Origin: Dinoroseobacter sp.
Lineage (GTDB): Bacteria > Pseudomonadota > Alphaproteobacteria > Rhodobacterales > Rhodobacteraceae
Reading direction: 5' to 3'
Length of the DNA: 64,000 nucleotides
Assembly (NCBI GenBank): GCA_030066795.1
Contig: JASJAW010000043.1
Coordinates: forward strand, 25,953 to 89,952
Shown here: positions 34,920 through 43,978 of the stretch, piece by piece
Layout: the number at the start of each line of letters is the position of its first letter
Numbering within the stretch: position 1 is the stretch's first letter
Made by a program: the position numbers and the translations under genes
The notes under the pieces: generated by a model
Database searches by the model: none
What the model was told of the DNA's origin: nothing
Seen by the model: the letters and a program-made list of their open reading frames with translations, nothing else

Positions 34920-35777
34920 ATGCCCATGGCGGACCTTGCGCCCGGCAAGTTGGTTTTTGTCACCACGCCCATCGGAAACGCTCGCGATATCACATTGCGG
35001 GCGCTCGACACACTGCGCGAGGCCGATGTGCTGGTGGCCGAAGACACGCGTACCCTGCGCAAGCTTCTGGAAATCCATGGAATCCCTTTGGGCGGTCGCC
35101 CGTTATTCGCCTACCATGACCATTCCGGCGCCCGAGATCATGAAAGGGTCATTGCTGCTTTGCGAGGCGGGGCCGTTGTTGCCTATGCCTCGGAGGCCGG
35201 CACGCCTTTGATTTCGGATCCTGGCTTTGGCCTGGCTGCTGCAGCGCGTGACGCAGGCGCGAGCCTTACAGCGGCGCCAGGAGTATCGGCTGCCATAACT
35301 GCGTTGAGCCTTGCGGGTTTGCCAACCGATCAGTTTTTCTTCGCGGGGTTTCTGCCCTCCGCGAAATCTGCCCGGCGTAAAGCGCTGACGGGTCTGGCGT
35401 CGGTACCGGGAACGCTTGTTTTCTATGAAAGCCCGAACAGGATCGCAAAGTGCCTCGCGGACATGGTTGAACTGCTTGGCCAGGACCGCCAAGCGGCCAT
35501 CTGCCGGGAGCTGACAAAAAAATTCGAAGAAATCGTTCCAGGCACTCTCAGGAGTTTGAAGGAGCGGGCGGAAACGGCTCGCTGGAAGGGGGAAATCGTG
35601 GTGCTGGTCGGTGAAGGTCCTCCCAAAGTCACGACAGCCGAAGAACTCGACTCGGACTTGCAGGCTGCATTGGCGGAGATGTCTATGAAGGATGCCGTTG
35701 CGGCGGTTACGGAGGCAACGGGCCTGCCGCGTCGCAAAGTCTATCGGCGCGCGCTGGAGCTATTAAAGCCCCAGTAA
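34920..35777 (+). CDS. rsmI: 16S rRNA (cytidine1402-2'-O)-methyltransferase
   Basis: SAM-dependent methyltransferase of the tetrapyrrole-methylase fold, 285 aa, which modifies C1402 of 16S rRNA. It begins LVFVTTPIGNARDITLRALD and contains VLVAEDTRTLRKLL (about residues 39-52) and YASEAGTPLISDPG (about 83-96). Two in-frame ATGs (34920 and 34926) compete as start. It is divergent from the LpoA-like gene, which is the conserved position of rsmI in many bacteria, and is followed by yraN. Confidence 0.95.
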   Translation: MPMADLAPGKLVFVTTPIGNARDITLRALDTLREADVLVAEDTRTLRKLLEIHGIPLGGRPLFAYHDHSGARDHERVIAALRGGAVVAYASEAGTPLISDPGFGLAAAARDAGASLTAAPGVSAAITALSLAGLPTDQFFFAGFLPSAKSARRKALTGLASVPGTLVFYESPNRIAKCLADMVELLGQDRQAAICRELTKKFEEIVPGTLRSLKERAETARWKGEIVVLVGEGPPKVTTAEELDSDLQAALAEMSMKDAVAAVTEATGLPRRKVYRRALELLKPQ

Positions 35778-35800
35778 CGGTCTTCGGGTACTGACGGCGC

Positions 35801-36196
35801 ATGCAATGCATTGCCAAACACACCTCCAGCCAGCGCGACCGGCAAATGCGCGGCAGGCGCGCGAATTTTCAGGGCGCGAGCGCGGAAGACAGCGTGGAGC
35901 GCGCCTATTTGGCCCGGGGCTACGTTCTTTTGGGCAAGCGGGTGCGGATCGGGCCTGGCGAGATTGACCTCGTATTTCGCCGCGATGGCCTCGTGGTGTT
36001 CGCGGAAGTGAAATCCAGTCGCTCCCACGATCGGGCGATTCAAAGTCTGTCCCATGCGCAGCTTGCCCGGTTGCTCGGCGCGGCGGAGTGTTTTTTGGCG
36101 TCTCGTGCGGATCTGTCGGGTCTGGATCTGCGCGTGGACCTTGCGAGCGTCGATCGCACTGGCCAGGTCCGTGTTGTGCCGAACATAACCTTGTGA
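35801..36196 (+). CDS. YraN/UPF0102 family endonuclease-like protein
   Basis: The 131-aa protein has the restriction-endonuclease-like core GEIDLVFRRDGLVVFAEVK (about residues 48-66), which holds the D-ExK metal-binding pattern, and a preceding E in the first helix (SAEDSVERAYL). The physiological substrate of the family is unknown. It lies 23 bp after rsmI, the standard rsmI-yraN pair, and gshB follows after 76 bp. Confidence 0.88.
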   Translation: MQCIAKHTSSQRDRQMRGRRANFQGASAEDSVERAYLARGYVLLGKRVRIGPGEIDLVFRRDGLVVFAEVKSSRSHDRAIQSLSHAQLARLLGAAECFLASRADLSGLDLRVDLASVDRTGQVRVVPNITL

Positions 36197-36272
36197 AAAA
36201 GCGCAGGTTCGTACCCATTGCGGATAGTTGACCGAACAGGCATGAGAAGGCGAAGAAGTCGCCGGAGGCCAC

Positions 36273-37220
36273 ATGACCTTGAAAGTCGCATTCCAGATGG
36301 ACCCGATCCTCGGGGTCGATATCGCCGCGGACAGCAGTTTTCGCCTTGCCGAGGAAGCGCAGGCACGAGGCGCTGAATTATTCTTCTATAGCCCTGAGGC
36401 GCTCGCGTACGACGAGGGGACGATTTTGGCGAACGGGCAGTTCGGGCGCGTCCAGCGCAATGCGCATGCACCCGCGGTGCTGGAAGCGCCGGAAACCGTG
36501 GACCTAGGTACGTTTGATGTTGTCTGGTTGCGTCAGGATCCGCCCTTCGACATGGGCTACATCACCTCGACGCACCTGCTCGACCATCTCAGGGGGCGTG
36601 CGCTTGTGGTGAACGACCCGACATGGGTGCGCAATTCTCCCGAGAAACTCCTCGTTCTGGAATTCCCGGAACTCACGCCGCCGACCATGATTGCGCGCGA
36701 TCTGAATATTCTGAAGACTTTCCGAGCACGCCATGGCGATGTGATCCTCAAGCCGCTCTACGGCAACGGAGGGGCCGGTGTGTTCCGCTTGCCCGAAGAC
36801 GACCGGAACCTGAATTCGCTCCATGAGCTTTTCATGGGCATCAATCGCGAGCCTTTGATCATGCAAAAGTTCCTGCCGGACGTGGCGCGCGGAGACAAGC
36901 GCGTGATCCTTGCTGACGGGGAACCAATAGGCGCAATCAACCGCGTCCCGGCAGCTGGCGAAACCCGGTCCAACATGCATGTCGGTGGCCGCGCAGAAAA
37001 GATCGCGCTGGATGATCGAGATCTGGAAATCTGTGCCGCCATAGGGCCTTATCTGCGTGAAAAAGGTCAGGTCTTCGTAGGCATCGACGTCATTGGCGGG
37101 TGGTTGACTGAGATTAACGTAACTTCCCCGACCGGCTTGCAGGAACTGGAACGGTTCGATGGAACCAACGGTGCGGGCTTGATCTGGGATGCCATCGCGC
37201 GGCGTTTGGCGGAGCTTTAA
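36273..37220 (+). CDS. gshB: glutathione synthase
   Basis: ATP-grasp enzyme of 315 aa that joins gamma-glutamylcysteine to glycine in the cytoplasm. Recognised by the N-terminal VAFQMDPILGVDIAADSSF, the MRQDPPFDM-like WLRQDPPFDMGYI (about residues 88-100), the ATP-binding loop LKPLYGNGGAGVFRL (about 166-180) and the C-terminal GIDVIGGWLTEINVTSPTG. It is probably co-transcribed with rsmI-yraN. GloB (61686-62456), also present here, uses glutathione thioesters. Its stop overlaps the convergent ComM-like gene by 4 nt. Confidence 0.95.
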   Translation: MTLKVAFQMDPILGVDIAADSSFRLAEEAQARGAELFFYSPEALAYDEGTILANGQFGRVQRNAHAPAVLEAPETVDLGTFDVVWLRQDPPFDMGYITSTHLLDHLRGRALVVNDPTWVRNSPEKLLVLEFPELTPPTMIARDLNILKTFRARHGDVILKPLYGNGGAGVFRLPEDDRNLNSLHELFMGINREPLIMQKFLPDVARGDKRVILADGEPIGAINRVPAAGETRSNMHVGGRAEKIALDDRDLEICAAIGPYLREKGQVFVGIDVIGGWLTEINVTSPTGLQELERFDGTNGAGLIWDAIARRLAEL

Positions 37221-38728
37221 GCCACAGAGGCGGGAATACGATAGCTGAGCGCTTCGGCGACATGAGGCCGCGCCACCTGTGAAGCGCCATCCAAGTCGGC
37301 GATTGTCCGAGCAACTTTCAGCACCCTGTGATAGCCTCTGGCTGACAGGTTGACCCGTTCTGCGGCCTGACGGATCAGCGCGCGCCCTTCGCTATCTGGG
37401 GTCGCGAACTCTTCGAGGAGTGCGCCCTCCGCATCGGCGTTCACGCGCAGTCCGGGATGTTCAGTGTAGCGCTCGGTTTGACGTTCCCGCGCGGCCTGAA
37501 CCCGCGTCGCGATCTGAGAGGATGTCTCTCCGGTTGCAGGAAGGTCAAGGTCGTTGAAACTGACGGACGGGACCTCGATCCGCAGATCGAACCTGTCGAG
37601 CAGCGGTCCCGATATCCGGCCCATATACTCGTCCCCGCAGTTTGGTGCGCGGGAACAGGCTTGCGCGGGGTCGTACATCAACCCGCACTTGCAGGGGTTC
37701 GCGGCTGCCACCAGCAGAAACCGGCACGGATAGCGCATATGGGCGTTGGCGCGAGCCACAACGACATCGCCGGTTTCAATCGGCTGTCGGAGGGTTTCGA
37801 GCACTGTGCGCGGAAACTCTGGAAACTCGTCCATAAAGAGCACGCCGTTATGTGCCAGCGAAATCTGACCCGGCTTTGCACCCTTCCCGCCACCAACAAT
37901 TGCTGCCATTGAAGCCGTGTGATGCGGTTCTTGAAAAGGGCGCGTACGGGAAATGCCACCGGCATCAATCAACCCAGCCAGAGAGTGGGTCATGGAGGTT
38001 TCGAGAGCTTCGGCGGCAGAGAGCGGTGGCAGAATTCCGGGCAGACGCTTGGCCAGCATGGATTTCCCCGCGCCGGGCGCGCCCACCATCAGCAAGTGAT
38101 GACGCCCCGCTGCGGCGATCTCCAACGCGCGCTTTGCGCGTTCCTGTCCTTTGACCTCGGCCATGTCTCGCGGGCTGGAATTCGTAGCTGCCTCGCCCGG
38201 GGTCGCGGCGGCTATCGGGTGGTCTCCGGTGTAGTGCTGGACAACAGCCCTTAATGAGCCCGCACCAATCACTTCAGCAGTTCCCACCCAAGCCGCTTCG
38301 GCGCCGCAGTCTTCCGGGCATAGCAGCGACTTATCCGCCGCGGCCGCTGCGAGCGCAGCGGGCAGTGCGCCGATTACCGGCACCAGCGTGCCATCAAGCG
38401 CCAGTTCCCCCAGCGCCACCGTTCCGGCCACCACTTCGGCAGGAATAACGGACAGGGCCGCAAGCAGCGCTAGCGCAATTGGCAGGTCGAAATGAGAGCC
38501 TTCCTTCGGCAGGTCTGCCGGCGACAGGTTCACGGTGATCCGTTTTGATGGAAGGGCTAGCCCCAATGCCCCTATTGCAGCCCGCACGCGTTCCTTTGCT
38601 TCTGAAACGGCTTTGTCGGGCAGACCAACAACGGCGAAGGACGGCATCCCAGGTGACAGCGCGCACTGCACTTCGACGAGGCGTGCCTCGACTCCCTCAA
38701 AGGCAACGGTATGGGCGCTGACCGACAT
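37217..38728 (-). CDS. YifB/ComM-family Mg-chelatase-like AAA+ ATPase
   Basis: The 503-aa protein has an N-terminal ChlI-like fold (LVEVQCALSPGMPSFAVVGL), a central AAA+ domain with Walker A MVGAPGAGKSMLAKRLPGIL (about residues 215-234), LFMDEFPEF (Walker B), and a C-terminal Mg_chelatase_C domain with SARGYHRVLKVARTIADL. ComM homologues promote branch migration during natural transformation. Whether this organism is competent is not shown here. Confidence 0.92.
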   Translation of the reverse strand: MSVSAHTVAFEGVEARLVEVQCALSPGMPSFAVVGLPDKAVSEAKERVRAAIGALGLALPSKRITVNLSPADLPKEGSHFDLPIALALLAALSVIPAEVVAGTVALGELALDGTLVPVIGALPAALAAAAADKSLLCPEDCGAEAAWVGTAEVIGAGSLRAVVQHYTGDHPIAAATPGEAATNSSPRDMAEVKGQERAKRALEIAAAGRHHLLMVGAPGAGKSMLAKRLPGILPPLSAAEALETSMTHSLAGLIDAGGISRTRPFQEPHHTASMAAIVGGGKGAKPGQISLAHNGVLFMDEFPEFPRTVLETLRQPIETGDVVVARANAHMRYPCRFLLVAAANPCKCGLMYDPAQACSRAPNCGDEYMGRISGPLLDRFDLRIEVPSVSFNDLDLPATGETSSQIATRVQAARERQTERYTEHPGLRVNADAEGALLEEFATPDSEGRALIRQAAERVNLSARGYHRVLKVARTIADLDGASQVARPHVAEALSYRIPASVA

Positions 38729-38797
38729 AAAACCTCAGGAAAAAACGCATCTGCGTTAACCTTTCACGGGGTTTGGTTAAATGTGGATTAACGCCGG

Positions 38798-39847
38798 TTA
38801 ACTCTCGGCATAAGCGCCTTCACGCACCGTATCGATCATCAACTGAACGTTTGCCGGGTCTGCGTCCGGCGTGATGCCATGGCCGAGGTTAAAGATATGC
38901 GGACCGGCCGAGAAGGCGTCTACGATCCGGCGGGTCTCGTCGATCAGGGCCTGACCACCGGTGACCATATGGCTGGAAGCCAGGTTGCCCTGCACGCAGC
39001 CATCGACCTGCACATTCATCGCTGCCCATTCCGGCGTCACGGAGTTGTCGAGCGCCACGCAATCCGCTCCCGTTTTCTTGGCAAACCCGATGTAGCCGTC
39101 ACCCGCTTCGCGCGGGAAGGCGATGATCGGAAGGTTCGGGAAGCGGGCCTTGAGTTCTGAGATGATGCGTTTGGCGGGGGCAACCGCGTATTTCTCGAAA
39201 GCGTCGCCTTTCAGCGACCCGGCCCAACTGTCGAAGATCTTGACGGTCTCAGCACCAGCTTCAACCTGCATTGCGAGGTAGGTGATCGTCGCTTCGGTCA
39301 GGCGGTCCATCAGCGCGTCGAACACCTCAGGCTGCTCGCGCATGAGTGCATGCGCGGGCGCTTGGTCTGGGGTGCCACGCCCGGCAATCATATACGTGGC
39401 GACGGTCCAGGGCGCCCCGGCAAAACCGATGAGGGCGGTTTCCCTGGGAAGCTCTCGCGACAGGATGCGAACGGTTTCATAGACCGGTGCCAGATGGTCA
39501 TGGATCGCCTCAGCAGGGACCAGCTTGTTGAACTCGTCCATGGAGGTGATTGTGCTGAGCCGCGGGCCTTCGCCGGTGACAAACCACAGATCAGCGCCCA
39601 GAGCGTCCGGGACCAGAAGGATGTCGGCAAAGAGAATCGCCGCGTCAAACCCGTAGCGCCGGATGGGTTGCAGGGTGACTTCGGCTGCGAGCTCAGAGTT
39701 ATAGCACAGCGACAGAAAATCTCCGGCCTCCGCCCGTGTGGCGCGATATTCCGGCAGATACCGCCCGGCTTGGCGCATCATCCAAATGGGTGGGACCTTT
39801 TGCACCTCGCCATCGAGCGCGCGGAGCAGTTTTTTCCTGTCAGTCAT
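38798..39847 (-). CDS. hemE: uroporphyrinogen decarboxylase
   Basis: Decarboxylates uroporphyrinogen III to coproporphyrinogen III in haem and bacteriochlorophyll synthesis. The 349-aa protein has the N-terminal [17 protein letters not shown] (about residues 19-35) and the second family signature [16 protein letters not shown] (about 144-159). It is divergent from hemC, with a 104-bp intergenic region carrying a perfect inverted repeat. Confidence 0.97.
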   Translation of the reverse strand: MTDRKKLLRALDGEVQKVPPIWMMRQAGRYLPEYRATRAEAGDFLSLCYNSELAAEVTLQPIRRYGFDAAILFADILLVPDALGADLWFVTGEGPRLSTITSMDEFNKLVPAEAIHDHLAPVYETVRILSRELPRETALIGFAGAPWTVATYMIAGRGTPDQAPAHALMREQPEVFDALMDRLTEATITYLAMQVEAGAETVKIFDSWAGSLKGDAFEKYAVAPAKRIISELKARFPNLPIIAFPREAGDGYIGFAKKTGADCVALDNSVTPEWAAMNVQVDGCVQGNLASSHMVTGGQALIDETRRIVDAFSAGPHIFNLGHGITPDADPANVQLMIDTVREGAYAES

Positions 39848-39910
39848 GGCCGGTCTTCCTTACTGTCTGGGCTTGAATGTCCGCCCATCATGTCAGACTG
39901 TCAAGTTTGA

Positions 39911-39927
39911 TTGACTTGTCAAGTCAA
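39911..39927. promoter_or_regulatory. TTGACTTG-T-CAAGTCAA operator between hemE and hemC
   Basis: A perfect 8-1-8 inverted repeat in the divergent hemE-hemC region. Related TGTCAA/TTGACA copies flank it (39899-39904 and 39929-39934), forming a cluster of TTGAC-type half sites about 12-18 bp apart. This suits joint control of both haem genes. The TTGACT/TTGACA units could also serve as -35 elements. Confidence 0.5.
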
Positions 39928-39951
39928 GTTGACACCTGTAGAGATACGACC

Positions 39952-40908
39952 ATGGTTATCACACTTCCTTCGCCCACTTCACCTCTCAAAATTGGCACAC
40001 GTGGCTCACCGCTCGCTCTCGCGCAGGCGCACGAGACACGCGACCGTCTTGCTGCCGCGTTCGACCTGCCGGACGAGGCGTTTGAGATCGTGGTCATCAA
40101 GACCACCGGCGACCGGGTTCTGGACCGACCGTTGAAGGAAATTGGTGGCAAGGGGCTGTTCACCCGCGAAATCGAAGACGACATGCTGGCTGGCAAGATC
40201 GATATTGCTGTGCACTCGATGAAAGATATGCCGGTGGAGCAACCGACGGGTCTGTTACTGGATACCTACTTGCCGCGTGAGGATGTCCGGGACGCGTTTG
40301 TGACACTTGATGGCGGCACACTTGCCGAGTTGCCCGAAGGTTCGGTCGTGGGGTCATCTTCGCTTCGGCGCCGCGCACAATTGGCCCATCGCCGACCTGA
40401 TCTGAAGTTAGTCGAGTTTCGCGGCAATGTTCAGACGCGGATGAAGAAGCTTGGAGATGGTGTCGCGGCCGCGACCTTTCTGGCGATGGCAGGCCTGAAC
40501 CGGCTGAATATGACCGAGGTGCCGCGCACCGCTATTGAACCGGAAGATATGCTTCCAGCCGTAGCGCAGGGATGTATCGGGATCGAACGCCGTGCCGACG
40601 ACACGCGTGCAGCCTCCATGCTTGAGGCGATCCACGACACCGAGTCTGGCTACCGGCTTGCGTGCGAAAGGGCTTACCTTGCGGCCCTTGACGGTTCCTG
40701 TGAAACGCCGATTGCTGGTCTTGCAGTTCTCGAGGGCAACTCTGTTCACCTGCGCGGAGAGATCCTTCGTCCCGACGGGTCGGAAGTGCTCGCAGACGAA
40801 GCGACTTCAGATATCGCAGATGCTGCAGAAATGGGCAGGGATTTGGCGCTCCGGCTCAGGTCACGTGCACCGGAAGGCTTTTTTTCATGGCTGGAAGTAC
40901 ACGCCTGA
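39952..40908 (+). CDS. hemC: hydroxymethylbilane synthase (porphobilinogen deaminase)
   Basis: Polymerises four porphobilinogens into hydroxymethylbilane in tetrapyrrole synthesis. The 318-aa protein starts with KIGTRGSPLALAQA (about residues 13-26), contains HSMKDMP (about 89-95) and SLRRRAQL, and has the dipyrromethane-cofactor cysteine in DGSCETPIAG (about 245-254). I use the ATG at 39952; an upstream in-frame ATG at 39877 would place the start inside the operator region. A hairpin follows the stop. Confidence 0.97.
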   Translation: MVITLPSPTSPLKIGTRGSPLALAQAHETRDRLAAAFDLPDEAFEIVVIKTTGDRVLDRPLKEIGGKGLFTREIEDDMLAGKIDIAVHSMKDMPVEQPTGLLLDTYLPREDVRDAFVTLDGGTLAELPEGSVVGSSSLRRRAQLAHRRPDLKLVEFRGNVQTRMKKLGDGVAAATFLAMAGLNRLNMTEVPRTAIEPEDMLPAVAQGCIGIERRADDTRAASMLEAIHDTESGYRLACERAYLAALDGSCETPIAGLAVLEGNSVHLRGEILRPDGSEVLADEATSDIADAAEMGRDLALRLRSRAPEGFFSWLEVHA

Positions 40909-40922
40909 GGGTAACTGAGACA

Positions 40923-40948
40923 AATCCGCCGCTTTTGTGCGGCGGATT
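40923..40948 (+). terminator. hairpin terminator of hemC
   Basis: AATCCGCCGC (40923-40932) and GCGGCGGATT (40939-40948) pair perfectly over 10 bp with a TTTTGT loop, 15 bp after the hemC stop. There is no T-run beyond the stem, so efficiency is unclear. Confidence 0.65.
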
Positions 40949-41044
40949 GCTGCGCTGCGGCATTGCGCCCCTTTCTGGAATCATCTCCCCACTGCCAAAC
41001 TGTTTGCACATTGAGCGTCACGTACCGGAACAGGCGCACCAGGC

Positions 41045-41449
41045 ATGAGCGAACAGATAGATATTGACCTTCAAATTGGCGACGCGCAGCCCGAAGCGGT
41101 TTTTGCTTTGATACGGCAACGCGCAGACGCGGCGCGCTCGGCCGCGCGGCTTGACCTTTTCAAAGCTTGCGCGGTGCTGTCGATGCGCGAACAACCGTCG
41201 GCACACGATTTTGCAGATGCGGTTGCGCGCACTCTGGAGCAGGCGCTGGGCCGTACACCTGAGTGGCGCGCCCCGGGAGAGCCTGCGCTCAGCTTTGATG
41301 AAAGCTGGCTTCTTCGTTTGATCGAGCGTTCACTGGAATGCGATACCGCAAGTGTTGCTTTCCTGATCTCGAGCCGAGTGCAGAGAGGTAAGCGGGCGTC
41401 GCTCGCCTATCTCGTCAATGGTCTTGCTGAGCGGTTGGAAGCAGCCTGA
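41045..41449 (+). CDS. hypothetical protein, 134 aa
   Basis: A soluble, Ala- and Glu-rich, mostly helical protein without signal peptide or membrane segment (starts MSEQIDIDLQIGDAQ). I do not recognise a domain. The codon pattern is normal for the window, with GC-rich third positions. Its last 43 nt overlap the 3' end of the convergent dehydratase gene. The start is the first ATG after a GGAACAGGCGCACCAGG stretch. Confidence 0.65.
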   Translation: MSEQIDIDLQIGDAQPEAVFALIRQRADAARSAARLDLFKACAVLSMREQPSAHDFADAVARTLEQALGRTPEWRAPGEPALSFDESWLLRLIERSLECDTASVAFLISSRVQRGKRASLAYLVNGLAERLEAA

Positions 41450-42417
41450 CGCGTTTCCAACGCGCGTATGAAAACCGGCGGGTCCACATTGCCCCCTGAT
41501 GCGGTGACGATCACCGCATCACCTTCAGCTGCGTCCGGATAGAACAAAGCAGCAGCCAAGGCTACGGCTCCGCCCGGTTCCACAACGATGCGCAGGTGCT
41601 CAAAAGCCAAAGCCATGGCATGCAGGCAGTCGGTCTCAGAAACAACCAGACCCGGGCCCGCCAGGCGTTTCAGGATTGGGAAGGTAATCTCACCTGGCTG
41701 AGGGGAGATAACAGCATCGCAAATTGAACCGGATGTTGTCGCGTTGCGCTCAATCTGGCCGCTTCGCAGCGACCGGGCCATATCGTCAAAGTCTTCTGGT
41801 TCTACGGGCCGCACTTGGAGGCCGGGAGCGCGCGACTCCAGCGCGAGAGCGATCCCGGCGCTTAACCCACCGCCTCCACAACAGACCAAAACGTCGGCGC
41901 TTGATACACCCTCTTGTGCGGCCTGTTCCGCGATCTCGAGCCCGACACTACCCTGACCGGCGATTACAAGCGGATCGTCAAATGGTTTGATCAGGGTCAG
42001 ACCTCGCGATTGGGCCAGGTCTGCTCCAATCGTATCGCGGTTCTCGCTGGCGCGGTCATAGAGGACGACCTCTGCGCCCAACGCCTGTGTGTTCGCGATT
42101 TTCACCATGGGTGCGTCGGAGGGCATAACAATCACGGCTGGTGCTCCGTGCGCGCGGGCGGCCATTGCAACGCCTTGCGCATGGTTCCCCGAGGAATAGG
42201 CCAGTACACCAGTCTTTTTGACTGCGTCCGACATCGCGGAAAGAGCCGACCAAGCTCCACGAAACTTGAAGGATCCGGTATGTTGCAGGCATTCTGCTTT
42301 CACCAGAACACGCTTTCCGGCGATTTTGTCGAGAGATCGCGAAGACAAAAGAGGTGTGCGACGCGCGTGCCCCAAAAGGCGCGTCGCTGCAGCTTCTATT
42401 TGGGCAATGTCACTCAC
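41407..42417 (-). CDS. PLP-dependent threonine/serine dehydratase family protein
   Basis: Fold-type II PLP enzyme of 336 aa. The cofactor lysine lies in HTGSFKFRGAW (about residues 47-57), the phosphate-binding glycine loop is CCGGGGLSAG (about 180-189), and AYSSGNHAQGVA is the Asn loop (about 75-86). The family covers threonine ammonia-lyase and serine or hydroxyaspartate dehydratases; no C-terminal ACT domain is present, so it is the catabolic or racemase-like type. The start is the GTG at 42417, which overlaps the stop of the upstream hydrolase (GTGA). Confidence 0.86.
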   Translation of the reverse strand: MSDIAQIEAAATRLLGHARRTPLLSSRSLDKIAGKRVLVKAECLQHTGSFKFRGAWSALSAMSDAVKKTGVLAYSSGNHAQGVAMAARAHGAPAVIVMPSDAPMVKIANTQALGAEVVLYDRASENRDTIGADLAQSRGLTLIKPFDDPLVIAGQGSVGLEIAEQAAQEGVSSADVLVCCGGGGLSAGIALALESRAPGLQVRPVEPEDFDDMARSLRSGQIERNATTSGSICDAVISPQPGEITFPILKRLAGPGLVVSETDCLHAMALAFEHLRIVVEPGGAVALAAALFYPDAAEGDAVIVTASGGNVDPPVFIRALETRQAASNRSARPLTR

Positions 42418-43232
42418 AAGGCGGAGACCCAGCGGGTGATGACTTCCACGGCCTCTGGTTCGTCGAGATAAGGGATATGCGCGCGGTCGGGGACATTGGC
42501 CCATATCAGATCAGGTCTACGGCGGCACATCTCCGCGAGTGTATCCGCGCTCAGCAAATCCGAATTGTTTCCGCGAACCACGGCGGTCGGCAAGCCAGCC
42601 AATGCATCAAAGAAAGGCCATAGGTCGGGGGCGGCGACGGCGCCTGCCTCGATCACGGCATCGCGCAGTTTCGGGTCATAGGTAATCTGCAATCCACGAG
42701 GCGTCTCGTCATAATGTTTCCGGACTTCCTCCAGCCATCGGCTCGCAGGCACGTTCTCAAACCCAACCATCAACTCGGGCATTTGCGCTGCCATCTCCTG
42801 ATGGGTCGAAAAAGCAGGGTTGCGACCGATATAACCCATGATCACATCCAGCCCTTTGGGATCAAGTTCCGGACCAATGTCATTCAGGCAAACACCCAGC
42901 AGTCGGTTTTTGGCAGCAAGTGCCAAGCCCATGGCAATCAGCCCGCCTCTTGACGTGCCGAGAATAGCCGCTTTCTCCAATTCAAGATGATCCAGCAATT
43001 GCAGGGCATCCGAGCCCTCCTGCATCAACGAGTAGCTTTTGTAATCTGCCCAGTCAGAGCGCCCCCGCCCCCTGTAGTCCATCCGGATCACACGGTGGCC
43101 CGCCAGTGCGGGCATCGCATAATCAAAATCACGCCCCGTGCGGGTCAGACCTGAAAGGCACAGGATCGGGACACCATCACCTTCGTCGCTATAGAAAAGG
43201 CGTGCGCCATCCGGCGCCGTTATCTTTGGCAT
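42414..43232 (-). CDS. alpha/beta-hydrolase
   Basis: The 272-aa alpha/beta-hydrolase has the nucleophile elbow LGTSRGGLIAMGLA (G-x-S-x-G, about residues 94-107), an acid region and a C-terminal catalytic His (DRAHIPYLDEPE). It resembles epoxide-hydrolase/lactonase-type or proline iminopeptidase-like enzymes; no substrate can be set. The start is the ATG at 43232, overlapping the HAD gene's stop; longer frames would run inside the HAD gene. It is the middle of a three-gene string of overlaps. Confidence 0.85.
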   Translation of the reverse strand: MPKITAPDGARLFYSDEGDGVPILCLSGLTRTGRDFDYAMPALAGHRVIRMDYRGRGRSDWADYKSYSLMQEGSDALQLLDHLELEKAAILGTSRGGLIAMGLALAAKNRLLGVCLNDIGPELDPKGLDVIMGYIGRNPAFSTHQEMAAQMPELMVGFENVPASRWLEEVRKHYDETPRGLQITYDPKLRDAVIEAGAVAAPDLWPFFDALAGLPTAVVRGNNSDLLSADTLAEMCRRRPDLIWANVPDRAHIPYLDEPEAVEVITRWVSAL

Positions 43233-43924
43233 CAGGGTGCCTCCGCGATATTCGGAATGCCGGTCAGGTCGGTCAGGATGTGCTCTGGTACGGCGGGTAG
43301 GCGGTCGACCGGTTCCCCCATACGATTGACCCAGGCGGTTCTGAAGCCATAGGCCGAAGCCGCAGCGGCATCCCAGCCATTGGAAGAAACAAACAAGACT
43401 TGCTCCGGCGCACATCCGAAGCGCGCGCCGACAAGATCGTAGACAAGCCGCGCAGGCTTAAAGATTGACACTGACTCGACGCTTAAAACATCGTCCAAAT
43501 GCTCGCCGATTCCAGCACTGTCGACAGCCGCATTGAGCATGTCCGGGGACCCATTGGATAGGATCGCTGTGTTCATCGCCATTGCCTTAAGCGCACCCAG
43601 CATTTTGGGAACCTCGGGGTATGCGGAAAGCTCCCAATACAGCTGCAAAAGCCGCGCGCGCAGTTCCTTGTCCCCATTCAATCCGGCGGCCTCCAGCGCC
43701 CAGTCGAGACCGTCCTGTGTGACTTTCCAGAAGTCGCAATGTGCGCCCATCACCGCCCGGAGCCATGTGTACTGAAGTTGCTTCAGGCGCCAGTCGCGTG
43801 CGATTTGCGGCCAGTGTTCTGCGAAAGCCTCGCGCCCGGGCTCGGCTGCAGCCTCGCGGGCCGCCGCGCTCACATCGAACAACGTGCCATAGGCGTCGAA
43901 AATGCATGTGGTGATCATCGTCAT
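43232..43924 (-). CDS. haloacid dehalogenase, type II-like HAD hydrolase
   Basis: HAD enzyme of 230 aa with the (S)-2-haloacid dehalogenase pattern: nucleophile Asp in CIFDAYGTLFD (about residues 7-17), SNGSPDML (motif II), FKPARLVYD (motif III Lys) and FVSSNGWDAAAASAYG (motif IV). The VSSN-x-WD motif favours true 2-haloacid dehalogenases over generic phosphatases. The start is the ATG at 43924, after GAGGGCCCC. It lies 54 bp after urtE on the same strand, so it may be read from the urt operon. Confidence 0.85.
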   Translation of the reverse strand: MTMITTCIFDAYGTLFDVSAAAREAAAEPGREAFAEHWPQIARDWRLKQLQYTWLRAVMGAHCDFWKVTQDGLDWALEAAGLNGDKELRARLLQLYWELSAYPEVPKMLGALKAMAMNTAILSNGSPDMLNAAVDSAGIGEHLDDVLSVESVSIFKPARLVYDLVGARFGCAPEQVLFVSSNGWDAAAASAYGFRTAWVNRMGEPVDRLPAVPEHILTDLTGIPNIAEAP

Positions 43925-43978
43925 CGGGGCCCTCGCTTTCGAGCGAAGACTGTCCCGCCATCTGCCAAAGCGCAAGTG

